A stretch of 64,000 bases of DNA from Duganella sp. Leaf126. GTDB taxonomy: Bacteria > Pseudomonadota > Gammaproteobacteria > Burkholderiales > Burkholderiaceae_D. The stretch is taken from NCBI RefSeq assembly GCF_001423125.1, contig NZ_LMNW01000012.1:496656-560655 (forward strand), read 5' to 3'. Position numbers and translations under genes: made by a program. Shown here one piece after another: positions 1 through 10,404 of the stretch. Every line of letters begins with the position of its first letter. Positions within the stretch are counted from its first letter, which is position 1. The notes under the pieces are model-generated. The model was given only the letters and a program-made list of their open reading frames with translations, did no database searches and was not told where the DNA came from.

Positions 1-33
1 CTGAGCGGTCACTCTGCTGCGAGGTGCCGGCGG

Positions 34-39
34 TATAAT
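34..39 (+). promoter_or_regulatory. possible -10 element upstream of the bacteriophytochrome gene
   Basis: A perfect TATAAT hexamer lies 53 bases before the chosen ATG. The sequence 17 bases upstream does not resemble TTGACA, so this would be a promoter with a weak -35 or an activator-dependent one. Inference from sequence only. Confidence 0.35.
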
Positions 40-91
40 GTCGTACCGCGGAGGCAGGCTGTCCACGGCCCACCCTTCGCTCCGAAAGCCG

Positions 92-2299
92 ATGACCATC
101 TCTGATTTTTCCATCCGTACTGTCGACGTGCCGGTCACGCTCGAAAACTGCGCCGACGAACCGATCCACATTCCCGGCAGCATACAGCCGCATGGCGCGT
201 TGCTGGTGTTTAACAACGCGGCCCAGCTGGTATCGTGGAGCGCCAATGCCGCCGCCATCCTGCGCTGGCAGGCGCCGCCGGTGCTGCTGGCCTCGTCCGA
301 CGAGCTCGGCCTCGACGCCGACGTGGTGGAAAAAATACAGGAGTGCCTGGACGACCTCGACGGCGGTGAAGCGCCGGCGTCGATGCTGGAAACCATGGTC
401 GGCGGCCAGGAGTTCGATTGCATCGTGCACGGCCACGAGGGCCTGATCATCGTCGAATACGAATGCCGCGAGCGCGAAGCGGCCAGCGTGGCCACGTTTG
501 CGCTCAAGGCCCATACCGCCATCGAGCGCCTGAAACGGCAAAAGTCGGTGGCCGCGCTGCTGCAGTCGGCCGTCGACCAGATCCGCCAGATTACCGGTTT
601 CGACCGCGTGATGGCGTACCGCTTCCGCCAGGACGACAGCGGCGAAGTGGTGGCCGAAGCGCGCATCGACACCCTCGATCCCTACCTGGGCCGCCGCTAC
701 CCGGCCAGCGACATTCCCGCCCAGGCCCGTCGCCTGTACATCATCAATACGCTGCGCATGATCGGCGACATGGGCTACACGCCGGTGCCGATGACCGGCC
801 GCGCCGGCGCGGCGCCGCTCGACATGAGCTATTGCGTGCTGCGCAGCGTCTCGCCGATCCACGTCGAATACCTGCGCAACATGGGCGTGCAGGCGTCGAT
901 GAGCATTTCCATCGTCATCAACAACAAGCTGTGGGGCATGATCGCCTGCCACCACATGGCGCCGCGCCGCGTGCCGTACGCGATCCGCATGGCGGCCGAC
1001 GTGATGGCGCAGGTGCTGGCGGCGTCGGTGCAGTCGCTGGAAGCGCGCGAGCGCGCCGCCACCACCGAGCGGGCGGCCGAGGTGCGCACGCGCGTGATGC
1101 AATCGCTGCTGCATTCCGACGACGTGGCTGCCGCGCTCACGGCCTGCGCTGCCGAAATCGCCGCGTCGCTGGGCGCCGGGGCGCTGGTCATCATGTACGG
1201 CGGGCGGGTAGCCACGCATGGCCCGGTGCCGGCCGACGTGGCGGCAGCGGCAGTCGAATCGATGCAGGCGGCCGACACCGACGTGGTCGAACGCGCCGCG
1301 CGCCGCGACTGGCCGCCTGCGCAGCAGCAGGCCTGCGGCAAATGGGTGGGCTTGCTGGGCCTGCGCTATGACGCCGCCGCCAACGGCTGGCTGCTGGCGC
1401 TGCGCGAAGAACAGGTGGAGCTGGTGCGCTGGGGCGGCAAGCCGGACAAGGTGATCGCCCATGGCCCGCTGGGGCCGCGCCTGACGCCGCGCGGCTCGTT
1501 TGCCGAATGGCGCGAAACCGTCGTGGACCAGGCCGAACCGTGGGAGCCGACCCGGCTGGCCATCGCGCGCCAGCTGCTGGTCGAAATGCACCGCGCCTCG
1601 ATCACGCGTCACGAACAGAACGACCGCGCCCGCGCCCAGCTGTTCGCCATCCTCGGCCACGACTTGCGCAACCCGCTGCAGTCGATCAGCATGGCTGCCA
1701 CGGTGCTCGAGCTCGGCGGGTCGCAGGAAACCGCGGGACGCCGCATCAAGGCGTCGAGCGGACGCATGGAGCGGCTGATCTCGCAGGTGCTCGACATGAG
1801 CATGATCAACGGCGGCATGCGCCTGCGCGGACCGGTGGCGGCGGTCGACCTGGCCCCCATCCTGACCGACCTGGCCGACGAATTCCGTACCGCCAAGCCG
1901 AATATCGTGCTCAACCTCGACAGTCCGGCGCAGGTGCTGGCACCGGTCGATGCCGACCGCCTGGCCCAGGTGGTGAGCAACCTGATCAGCAACGCCTACC
2001 ATCACGGCAAGATCGGCGAAGCGGTCGACGTGCGGCTGCTGCAGGACGCCGGCGGGGTGACGCTGGACGTGCGCAATGTTGGCGACGAGATTCCCGAAGA
2101 CACGGCGCGCACGCTGTACAACCCGTTCAAGCGGCTGTCGGCCAACAATGTGCGCAACAAGGGCGGTATGGGCCTGGGCCTGTACATCGCGCGCCAGATC
2201 ATGATCGAGCACGGCGGCACCATCGAATACAGCTACGAGGCGCCGCACGTGCGCTTCACGCTGCGCCTGCCGGCAGCGCCGGACGCCGGCCCGGCGTAA
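92..2299 (+). CDS. bphP: bacteriophytochrome sensor histidine kinase
   Basis: Red/far-red photoreceptor kinase of 735 residues. The order is PAS (about 20-115), GAF chromophore pocket (about 145-310), PHY (about 320-505), HisKA and HATPase_c. Cys20 in ENCADEPIHIPGSIQPHG sits where bacteriophytochromes attach biliverdin. The GAF keeps the PASDIP signature, and the kinase has GHDLRNP with phospho-acceptor His523 and an N-box NLISNAYHH. Length is normal for the family. The ATG at 92 gives the usual short tail before the PAS; an in-frame ATG at 38 would add 18 residues unlike the family. No heme oxygenase (bphO) or cognate single receiver follows directly; bphO could lie upstream of the window. 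The gene ends 21 bases from the convergent stressosome operon. Family call is firm; light response is inferred. Confidence 0.93.
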   Translation: MTISDFSIRTVDVPVTLENCADEPIHIPGSIQPHGALLVFNNAAQLVSWSANAAAILRWQAPPVLLASSDELGLDADVVEKIQECLDDLDGGEAPASMLETMVGGQEFDCIVHGHEGLIIVEYECREREAASVATFALKAHTAIERLKRQKSVAALLQSAVDQIRQITGFDRVMAYRFRQDDSGEVVAEARIDTLDPYLGRRYPASDIPAQARRLYIINTLRMIGDMGYTPVPMTGRAGAAPLDMSYCVLRSVSPIHVEYLRNMGVQASMSISIVINNKLWGMIACHHMAPRRVPYAIRMAADVMAQVLAASVQSLEARERAATTERAAEVRTRVMQSLLHSDDVAAALTACAAEIAASLGAGALVIMYGGRVATHGPVPADVAAAAVESMQAADTDVVERAARRDWPPAQQQACGKWVGLLGLRYDAAANGWLLALREEQVELVRWGGKPDKVIAHGPLGPRLTPRGSFAEWRETVVDQAEPWEPTRLAIARQLLVEMHRASITRHEQNDRARAQLFAILGHDLRNPLQSISMAATVLELGGSQETAGRRIKASSGRMERLISQVLDMSMINGGMRLRGPVAAVDLAPILTDLADEFRTAKPNIVLNLDSPAQVLAPVDADRLAQVVSNLISNAYHHGKIGEAVDVRLLQDAGGVTLDVRNVGDEIPEDTARTLYNPFKRLSANNVRNKGGMGLGLYIARQIMIEHGGTIEYSYEAPHVRFTLRLPAAPDAGPA

Positions 2300-2320
2300 C
2301 GTTACGGTAGCCGGGTCTGG

Positions 2321-2543
2321 CTAGTTCACCTGCCACAGCCCGGCCATCAGCCAGCGCAGGTCGACCTCGGGGTCGTCGCGGTGGCGCAGGAAGAAGCTCT
2401 CTGCCCATTCCGCGTCGAGCGGGGTATCCCAGTCGTCGAAACTGGCGGCCGGGTACGCGGTGCGGAACAGTTGCAGCAAGTCGCCGTGCGCTGCGCGCGC
2501 ACCTGGCGCCAGCCCGCGGTGGACCGCAAAGCGGGCCAGCAGA

Positions 2544-2557
<14 letters not shown>
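2321..2557 (-). CDS. small unknown protein ending the stressosome operon
   Basis: A 78-residue acidic, tryptophan-rich protein (for example DDWDTPLDAEW and DLRWLMAGLWQVN) with no signal peptide, membrane segment or motif I recognise. Its ATG overlaps the 3' end of the upstream hybrid kinase gene by 14 bases, which suggests translational coupling and argues that it is real. Base composition matches the neighbours. It is the last gene before the convergent bphP. Function unknown; an accessory of the two-component output is possible but unsupported. Confidence 0.6.
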
Positions 2558-4499
<1,942 letters not shown>

Positions 4500-4532
4500 G
4501 GAGCGGTCTTTCGTGGTAGGCGGTTGGGCGTG

Positions 4533-5900
4533 TCAGTGCTGGGGTGGTGGTCCGGCCAGCGGCAGGTGCAGGAAAAAGGTCGATCCCTTGCCGCTGGCGC
4601 TTTCGACCTCCACCGAACCGCCCAGCAAGGTCGCCAGCTTGCGGCACAGCGGCAGGCCGAGGCCCGTGCCCTTGACCTGGCGCTGCAGCGGATGCTCGAT
4701 CTGCGAAAATTCCTCGAAGATCAGCAGCAGGTTGTCGGGGCTGATGCCGATGCCGGTATCGCTGACTGCAAAGGTAACATGACCGGGGAGGCCGCACTCG
4801 CGCAGTGCGACGCAAATCTGCCCGCGTTCTGTGAACTTGAGCGCATTCGAGATGAAATTGCGCAGGATCTGCGCCACCATGCCCTCGTCCGACCGCAGCA
4901 GCGGACCGGGAGGCGGGGGCGCGAACACCAGTTCCACGTGGTCGTGGTGGGCCAGCGGCCGCAGCATGCCCTTGAGCGCGGAGAACAGGTTGCCGACATC
5001 GATCGGCGCCACCGTCAGCTCCACCTTGCCGGCCTCGATCTTGGCCAGGTCGAGCAGGTCGTTGACCAGTTCCGACAGGTCGCTGGCGGCGGTGGCGATG
5101 AACTGCACCTGGCGCTCCTGCTCCACGGTCAGCTCGCCGTCCATGCGGTCGAGCAGCAGCTTGGACAGCGCCCTGATCGAGCTCAGCGGTGTGCGCAGTT
5201 CGTGGCTGGTATTCGACAGGAAGCGCGATTTCATCTCGTCGGCCTTGCGCAGCCGCTCGGCCTTTTCTTCCACCTCGGCGTACAGCGCCACCACGCCGCG
5301 GTTGGTGTCTTCCAGTTCGTGGGTGAGCGCGATCAGGTCTTCCTGGCGGTCGCGCAGCTCGGCCAGCGCCGCCGCCAGCTCGCGGTTTTGCTGCTGCATT
5401 TCCGCTACCGTGTTCTGCACCGGGCTGGCCGCCAGCTCGCTGCCCAGCTGCAGCAGGCGGTCGCGGTCCAGATGCTGGCGCGGCCCCAGGGCCTTGACCA
5501 TCTGCACCTGCAAGCCTTGCCCCGGGGTGTCGTGCACGCTGCAGCTGTCCATCAGCCGCTGCGCCGTGGCGACCGCGTTGCCCAGCTGCGCCTGCGGCGA
5601 TTCCGCTTCGGCGTCGGTGGCAGGTGCCTGGCTGTCGTCGGTGCGGATGGTGACCACCAGCTGTTGCTGGGCCGGCTGCAGGCCGGTCGCAGCGCCGGAC
5701 TCGAGCGTGAATACGGCACGGCCGCGTGCCAGCCGCGCCGACGCGCAGCGCGCCACCTCTGACACGGCCGTGGCAATCCGCACCTGGTCTTGTGCGCCAA
5801 AGCCGAGCAGGGCCGAAATCTGGCGCGCGCGCTGGCGCACCGCCACCACGTCCGGTTCGCTGTCGAGGCCGACCTGCAGGATGCGGTGCCCGCTCATCAT
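4533..5900 (-). CDS. histidine kinase with degenerate RsbT-like N-terminus
   Basis: A 455-residue soluble kinase. Residues 1-130 resemble the anti-sigma/RsbT ATPase fold, but the ATP-binding Asn is replaced (SEVARCAS where RsbT reads SELARNTI) and no DxGPG box is seen. A coiled coil (about 150-215), HisKA with SHELRTP (His233), and an intact HATPase_c (NFISNALKF, DTGIGI, GTGLGL) follow. The start ATG overlaps the stop of the preceding phosphatase gene as ATGATGA; the next codon is also ATG. Position in an rsbRST operon fits the known linkage of proteobacterial stressosomes to two-component systems. The N-terminal domain may dock on partners of RsbT rather than bind ATP; that is inference. Confidence 0.85.
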   Translation of the reverse strand: MMSGHRILQVGLDSEPDVVAVRQRARQISALLGFGAQDQVRIATAVSEVARCASARLARGRAVFTLESGAATGLQPAQQQLVVTIRTDDSQAPATDAEAESPQAQLGNAVATAQRLMDSCSVHDTPGQGLQVQMVKALGPRQHLDRDRLLQLGSELAASPVQNTVAEMQQQNRELAAALAELRDRQEDLIALTHELEDTNRGVVALYAEVEEKAERLRKADEMKSRFLSNTSHELRTPLSSIRALSKLLLDRMDGELTVEQERQVQFIATAASDLSELVNDLLDLAKIEAGKVELTVAPIDVGNLFSALKGMLRPLAHHDHVELVFAPPPPGPLLRSDEGMVAQILRNFISNALKFTERGQICVALRECGLPGHVTFAVSDTGIGISPDNLLLIFEEFSQIEHPLQRQVKGTGLGLPLCRKLATLLGGSVEVESASGKGSTFFLHLPLAGPPPQH

Positions 5901-6919
5901 GCACCGCCCGGTATGCGGTACACCAGCACGCTGGCGTCGTCGCGCGGACGGGCGTAGTCGCGCAGCAGCACGGCCGCGATCACCGACGGATCGCAGCCGG
6001 CCAGCCCCGGATACTGCTGCAGATCCCACTGGGTGCCGATGCCGTCGGTGGCCAGCACCACCAGCGCTCCGGCAGCGCAATCGATCGTAAATTCCTGCAC
6101 CTTGCGCAGATTGTGGCCGACGATGCCGTTGTACGACGCCAGCTGGCGGCGGCCGCCGGCGTCGATCACGCAGGCGGCGATGTTGCCGATGCCGGCAAAG
6201 TGCAGCTGCCCGGCCGCCGCATCATGCAGCGCGATGGCCAGCGCCGCGCCGCGCGTACTGCGCAGCGCCGTGTGGCAGACGTCGATCTGCCGGGCCGGAC
6301 GCAGTGCCGGTTGCAGTTCGAGCGCCGCGATGGCGGCCGCGGCAGCCTTGGCCGCCTCCGGCCCGTGACCGAGGCCATCGACCATCATCAGCGCGGTGTG
6401 GCCGCGCACCGGGGCCACGGCCCAGGCGTCGCCGTTGGCGGTCTCGCCGGCCAGCGGCAGCGCGAGGCCGCCGCAGTCGAGGCGCAGGTCCGGCGACGGC
6501 GTGCGCCACAGCCGCATGAAAAATACCGCGCCCTTGCCGCGCGGCGCATACACGTCGAACTGGTCGGACAGGCGCAGCAGGGCGCCCAGGCCATTGCCGG
6601 CCGTGCCGGCGGTGGAGGCGCCGTCGCGCAGCGCCTGCCCCAGGTTGCCGATGCCGGGACCGGCGTCATAGGCCAGCACGTCGATGCCTTGCAGGCCTGC
6701 GGCATAGACGGTGGACAGCACGATCACGCCGTCGCCCGCGTGTTTCAGGATATTGGTGGCCGCTTCGGTGACGATCAGCGCGAGCTGGCCGGCACGCACC
6801 TCGTCGAAGCGGGCCAGGTCGGCCAGGCGCTGGCCGGCGCGGCGGGCGGCTGCGATGTCGCTGGCGTGGCTGACCGTGATCCAGGTGGCGGTATCGACCG
6901 ATTGGTTTATTTTTTCCAT
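5897..6919 (-). CDS. anti-sigma ATPase domain fused to SpoIIE/PP2C-like phosphatase (RsbX-type)
   Basis: A 340-residue protein with two parts. Residues 1-140 are an anti-sigma-type HATPase with intact N-box (TEAATNILKH), DAGPGI and a GNGLGA loop. Residues 150-340 are a PP2C/SpoIIE-like phosphatase with the metal-binding Asp motifs GDAW, MVDGLGHG and ATDGIG. In Gram-positive stressosomes RsbX is the PP2C enzyme that resets RsbR and RsbS, and RsbT-like kinases phosphorylate them. This fusion would carry both activities in one chain. It overlaps the rsbT gene by 13 bases and the downstream kinase gene by 4, so the operon is tightly coupled. The role as feedback phosphatase is inferred from family and position. 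Confidence 0.85.
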   Translation of the reverse strand: MEKINQSVDTATWITVSHASDIAAARRAGQRLADLARFDEVRAGQLALIVTEAATNILKHAGDGVIVLSTVYAAGLQGIDVLAYDAGPGIGNLGQALRDGASTAGTAGNGLGALLRLSDQFDVYAPRGKGAVFFMRLWRTPSPDLRLDCGGLALPLAGETANGDAWAVAPVRGHTALMMVDGLGHGPEAAKAAAAAIAALELQPALRPARQIDVCHTALRSTRGAALAIALHDAAAGQLHFAGIGNIAACVIDAGGRRQLASYNGIVGHNLRKVQEFTIDCAAGALVVLATDGIGTQWDLQQYPGLAGCDPSVIAAVLLRDYARPRDDASVLVYRIPGGA

Positions 6920-7377
6920 TTAACAATGGCTACTGCCGTACCTTCTCCGCTGCGGGAATCGATGGCGAACTCGTCGACCAGGCGCTTGGCGCCGCCCAGT
7001 CCCAGCCCCATGCCGCCGCCGCTGGTGAAGCCGTCGCGCAGGGCCTGGTCGATATCGGCGATGCCCGGGCCGTCGTCGGCGAACACCAGCCGCACGCCCT
7101 GGCGCAGGCCGCTGTCGAGCATTTGCGCCTGCACCATGCCGCCGCCGCCATACTTGATGGTGTTGCGCGCCAGCTCGCTGGCCGCCGTCACCAGCTTGGT
7201 CTGGTCCACCAGGCTCAATTTCAGCGCGAGCGCCTGTTCGCGCACCAGCTTGCGCACGCCGACGACGTGTTCGTCGGTGTGGATCGGCAGGACGATGGTG
7301 CTGGACACGCGCGCGCCCGGTTCGCTCAGCAGCGGCGAACCGAAGCGCACCATGTCTTCGCTGGCCAGGCTGCTCAT
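6907..7377 (-). CDS. rsbT: stressosome switch kinase RsbT
   Basis: A 156-residue GHKL serine/threonine kinase of the anti-sigma factor family. The ATP site is intact: SELARNTIKYG, DDGPGI, and a glycine-rich GMGLGLGG lid. In characterised systems RsbT phosphorylates the STAS domains of RsbS and RsbR and is then released to activate an output protein. Its ATG overlaps the rsbS stop (ATGA), which fits stoichiometric expression. Slightly longer than Bacillus RsbT (about 133 residues), with an N-terminal extension of about 20 residues. Confidence 0.92.
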   Translation of the reverse strand: MSSLASEDMVRFGSPLLSEPGARVSSTIVLPIHTDEHVVGVRKLVREQALALKLSLVDQTKLVTAASELARNTIKYGGGGMVQAQMLDSGLRQGVRLVFADDGPGIADIDQALRDGFTSGGGMGLGLGGAKRLVDEFAIDSRSGEGTAVAIVKWKK

Positions 7378-7724
7378 CGCTTGCCGAGCATGGCCATGCC
7401 CTTTTCGACATTGAGGGCGGTTTTCACGCCGGGCAGGGTGAGGCCGAGCTCGACCAGCGTGATGGCGACGGCAGGCTGCATGCCGACCAGCACGGTCTGG
7501 GCGTCGAGCACGCGCGCCATGGCGGCCGTGTTGCTGATCATGCGGCCGATAAAGGAATCGACCAGGTCCAGCGACGAAATATCGATCAGCACGCCCTTGG
7601 CGCGGTCGCTGACGATGCGCGCGGTCAGGTCGTCCTGCAAGGTCATGGCCAGGCGGTCATGCATATCGACCTGGATCGACACCAGCAGCAGGTCGCCGAG
7701 GCGCAGGATGGGGATCCGTTCCAT
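7374..7724 (-). CDS. rsbS: stressosome scaffold STAS protein RsbS
   Basis: A 116-residue single STAS domain protein. The conserved segment LIDISSLDLVDSFIGR contains the serine corresponding to the RsbT-phosphorylated Ser59 of Bacillus RsbS, with the diagnostic DSFIGR following. RsbS co-assembles with RsbR into the megadalton stressosome core and sequesters RsbT. It starts 7 bases after rsbR and overlaps rsbT by 4 bases. Confidence 0.93.
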   Translation of the reverse strand: MERIPILRLGDLLLVSIQVDMHDRLAMTLQDDLTARIVSDRAKGVLIDISSLDLVDSFIGRMISNTAAMARVLDAQTVLVGMQPAVAITLVELGLTLPGVKTALNVEKGMAMLGKR

Positions 7725-7731
7725 GGCCGGC

Positions 7732-8595
7732 TCAGGCGGCGACGCGGGTGACGCGTGCGCCCACGCGCGACAGCGCCACTTCGAAGGCGTCGGCCAGGGT
7801 GGCCTTGGTCACCACGTCTTCCAGGTTGACGCCCAGGTGCACGATGGTCTGGGCGATCTGCGGACGGATGCCGGAAATGATGCAGTCGGCGCCCATCAGG
7901 CGGGCGGCGGCGATGGTCTTGAGCAGGTGCTGCGCCACCAGGGTATCGACGGTCGGCACGCCGGTGATGTCGATGATGGCGATCGCGGCGCCGGTCTCGA
8001 CGATTTTCTCCAGCAGCGTTTCCATCACGACCTGGGTGCGTGCGCTGTCGAGCGTGCCGATCAGCGGCAGCGCCAGCACGTCGTGCCACAGCTTGACGAC
8101 CGGCGTCGACAGTTCCAGCAACTCCTGCTGCTGGCGCACGATGATCTGGTCACGGCTCTTCTGGAACACTTCCACCGTGTACAGTCCCAGCTGGTCGAGC
8201 AGGGTGGTGGCGGCCCACAGCGCCTGGGCCAGCACGGCCGGCTCGCCGGCCAGCGCGTCGCGCAGCACCACGAACAGCGTCTGCTTGAGCGAAAACACAT
8301 AGGTCGCGGTTTCGCTCGGTGTCGAGCCCTGCTTGGCGCGCTCGGTCGAGATTTCGCCAAGCAGGTTGCGCACTTCATCCCAGGCCCGGCCCTCGATATT
8401 GTCGGTGCCGCCGGCCACGGTGGCGCCCGGCAGCAACGCCAGCAACTGGGTGCAATGGCGGCGCAGCTGTTCGGCAGCGGCAGCATCCTTGCGGAACGAC
8501 AGGCTGCTCAGGTGGCCGATCCAGGCGTCCAGGATCGGCTGTTGGTGTTCTTGTATGACGGCGCCGAGGCGGCGTGCGATGTCGTTAGAGCTCAT
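7732..8595 (-). CDS. rsbR: stressosome sensor/scaffold RsbR (RsbRD-type N-terminus plus STAS)
   Basis: A 287-residue protein. The helical N-terminal domain (about 5-150) resembles the RsbRD_N type rather than a heme globin or a flavin LOV domain. A helical linker leads to a C-terminal STAS domain (about 165-280). The STAS segment DITGVPTVDT keeps the threonine environment phosphorylated by RsbT in RsbR proteins. The ATG at 8595 is chosen because the protein then begins directly with the helical domain; an ATG 57 bases upstream is in frame but adds unrelated residues. This is the first gene of the operon, and the only RsbR here, so mixed stressosomes would need paralogues elsewhere. The signal sensed is unknown. 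Confidence 0.9.
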   Translation of the reverse strand: MSSNDIARRLGAVIQEHQQPILDAWIGHLSSLSFRKDAAAAEQLRRHCTQLLALLPGATVAGGTDNIEGRAWDEVRNLLGEISTERAKQGSTPSETATYVFSLKQTLFVVLRDALAGEPAVLAQALWAATTLLDQLGLYTVEVFQKSRDQIIVRQQQELLELSTPVVKLWHDVLALPLIGTLDSARTQVVMETLLEKIVETGAAIAIIDITGVPTVDTLVAQHLLKTIAAARLMGADCIISGIRPQIAQTIVHLGVNLEDVVTKATLADAFEVALSRVGARVTRVAA

Positions 8596-8934
8596 CAATT
8601 CCCCAGTGTAGATTGATATTTCCCGCGAGTATAACAATTGATTCAAATCCACGATTTACTGTATCGTGCAGCAGTGCAGACTGGTCAGTTTTTCACGTTT
8701 CAACCGGCGCCGGCATGGGAAAACCAGGTAAAAACAGGAACATCAGCAGGAGAATCGGTGTAGGGGAGGTGATGCAATGGACACGTTGCCGGAGCTTGGC
8801 ACAGTCCGGAGAACCACGGCAGCGATCGGGAACAGACGGGGGAGCAGACGGGGGAGCAGGGGTGGCTATCCCCTGATCTTGAAACGGTGGCAGCAGGCCG
8901 GCTGCGCTCTGCGGCCGGCCTGCTGCGGAAAATC
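8596..8934. other. gene-free stretch between rsbR and the lipoprotein gene
   Basis: About 340 bases with no supported gene. It must hold the promoter of the rsb operon near 8600-8700, where composition drops to AT-rich. A short GGGGGAGCAGAC-like direct repeat occurs around 8838-8860, and a strong hairpin at 8890-8926 is listed separately. Confidence 0.5.
8890..8926 (-). terminator. strong hairpin after the lipoprotein gene
   Basis: A perfect 13-base-pair stem (GCAGCAGGCCGGC with its complement, 11-base loop) starts 8 bases beyond the stop of the minus-strand lipoprotein gene. No U-run follows on either strand, so it may be a Rho-independent terminator of poor type or an mRNA 3' stabiliser. 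Confidence 0.45.
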
Positions 8935-9201
8935 TTAACGCGCTGGTGGCGGGGCGGCCGGGTCTGGCGTGGTGCCGGCTGGCGGCGTGGTGGTACCGCT
9001 GGCGCCATCGGCCGGCGGCGTGGTGGCTGGTGGCGGCATGGTGCTGTCTGCTGGTGGCGAACCGGTCGGTGCAGTATTGGCCGGCGGTGCTACAACTTCA
9101 GGTGCTGGCGGATTGACTTCCTGCTTCTTGCAACCGGTAACAGCGGCGGCGGTCAGGATCAAGGCGAGGGCGAACTTGGCTGGTGCGTGATGCTGTTTCA
9201 T
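8935..9201 (-). CDS. small proline-rich lipoprotein
   Basis: An 88-residue protein with a lipoprotein signal: hydrophobic helix then AAVTGC, with Cys as acyl acceptor after about 22 residues. The mature part is almost wholly Pro, Ala, Thr and Gly (PPADSTMPPPATTPP and similar), without a folded domain. The ATG at 9201 gives a normal signal peptide and has a GGAG just upstream. It may be a flexible periplasmic or outer-membrane linker protein; function unknown. Single-gene unit between two intergenic gaps. Confidence 0.7.
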   Translation of the reverse strand: MKQHHAPAKFALALILTAAAVTGCKKQEVNPPAPEVVAPPANTAPTGSPPADSTMPPPATTPPADGASGTTTPPAGTTPDPAAPPPAR

Positions 9202-9386
9202 GTTGAGCTCCTTTTGGTGTAAAACGAACCACACTTTAAGCATTCCTCAGCCCGCGCGCTATCGGCGCGCCTGCGGCCTCGCTGTAGGACTACTCTGAAG
9301 TCGGCTGTATCGATTCTTTCCTGGCGGGAAGGCCAACAAGCGGCCCGGCAGCAGGCGCCGGGCGCGCGCGAACCCGATGGCCCGGC

Positions 9387-10274
9387 TCAGCGGCAAACGC
9401 GCTGGAGATCAAGGCTGCCCTCCGGCGGCGGCTGCACGTCGAGCCTGATCCCGCGACCGTGGGCGGTACGGTCGATCACGGTGCCGCCTTGCGGCTCGGC
9501 ATAGGCCGGGTCGGCCTGCGCCTGTTGCAGCGTGACATAGCGGGCGCCGGCGCGGTCCAGCCGCTGCAGCACGTCCGGCAGGGTGACTGCGCTCCAGCCG
9601 CCCAGGTGGGTCAGCAGCACTTGTGGTATCACGCGGCCGTACACGCGCTGCGAATCGGCCTTCATGCCCGCGATGCTGCGGTCGACCGCCGCCAGGTACT
9701 GGGTTTTCATGGCGGCGATGGTGGCCTGGTCGCCGCGCGTGACGCAGCGCGCGTAAGCGTCGGCGTAAGCCCAGTCGTCGAACGAGAGACTGACGTCGGC
9801 CAGGCGGTAGCCGCGCGCGCGCAGAAAGGCCATCGCCGCAGCGAACCGGTCGCCACCGTCAAGGTAGGGCAGACGCAGGTAGTGCCAGTCCTGCCCCTGC
9901 ATGCGCTGCGCCACTGCCGCTTCGCCGGCGATGACATCGGCCTGCCAGGCTGCCAGCGACGGCGCCTGCGACAGGCCCATGTGCGTCGCCGTGTGGTTGC
10001 CGAGCGGCTGACCGGCAGCGCGCCAGGCATCAAGTACGCGGGCATCGTCGGGCGCGTTGTCCAGCTTGCCGGCGTTGACGAAGCCATACGCCTGCTTTAC
10101 GCCGTGCTGGCGGAACACCTGCAGCGTGGTCTCGGCAATACCGAGGCGCGTCATACCAGGCGGCAACTCGCCGTGGGCAGGCAGGTCATCGACGGTGACG
10201 GCAACATCGAAATGCTGGGCGCAGGCAGCGCCGGACACCAGCAGGGCAGCAACAACAGTGGCAGTGAATTTCAT
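9387..10274 (-). CDS. exported polysaccharide deacetylase family protein
   Basis: A 295-residue protein with a signal peptide (cleavage near ACAQ, residue 20) and a NodB-like fold. The catalytic motif TVDDLP carries the two Asp residues and the metal-binding motif HTATHMG has the H-x-x-x-H pattern. Later LRLPYLDGGD and LLTHLGG match family motifs 3 and 5. These enzymes remove acetyl groups from peptidoglycan or exopolysaccharide N-acetyl sugars. No polysaccharide cluster is next to it, so the substrate cannot be named. Confidence 0.85.
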   Translation of the reverse strand: MKFTATVVAALLVSGAACAQHFDVAVTVDDLPAHGELPPGMTRLGIAETTLQVFRQHGVKQAYGFVNAGKLDNAPDDARVLDAWRAAGQPLGNHTATHMGLSQAPSLAAWQADVIAGEAAVAQRMQGQDWHYLRLPYLDGGDRFAAAMAFLRARGYRLADVSLSFDDWAYADAYARCVTRGDQATIAAMKTQYLAAVDRSIAGMKADSQRVYGRVIPQVLLTHLGGWSAVTLPDVLQRLDRAGARYVTLQQAQADPAYAEPQGGTVIDRTAHGRGIRLDVQPPPEGSLDLQRVCR

Positions 10275-10343
10275 CGGTGGCAGTCTTGTAGTCGGGGCAG
10301 ACGCATGCTAACCGAACTATCGTCGGGGCGGGCTGCCTGGCCG

Positions 10344-10375
10344 AAAAAAAACCGCCCGGTCTGGCGACGGGGCGG
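10344..10375 (-). terminator. Rho-independent terminator of the TonB-receptor gene
   Basis: On the minus strand an inverted repeat CCGCCC/GGGCGG with a 12-base loop is followed directly by a run of eight T. It lies 30 bases beyond the stop of the minus-strand receptor gene. Confidence 0.8.
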
Positions 10376-10404
10376 CTTCGGCTCAAGACCGGTGCGAACG
10401 CAGC

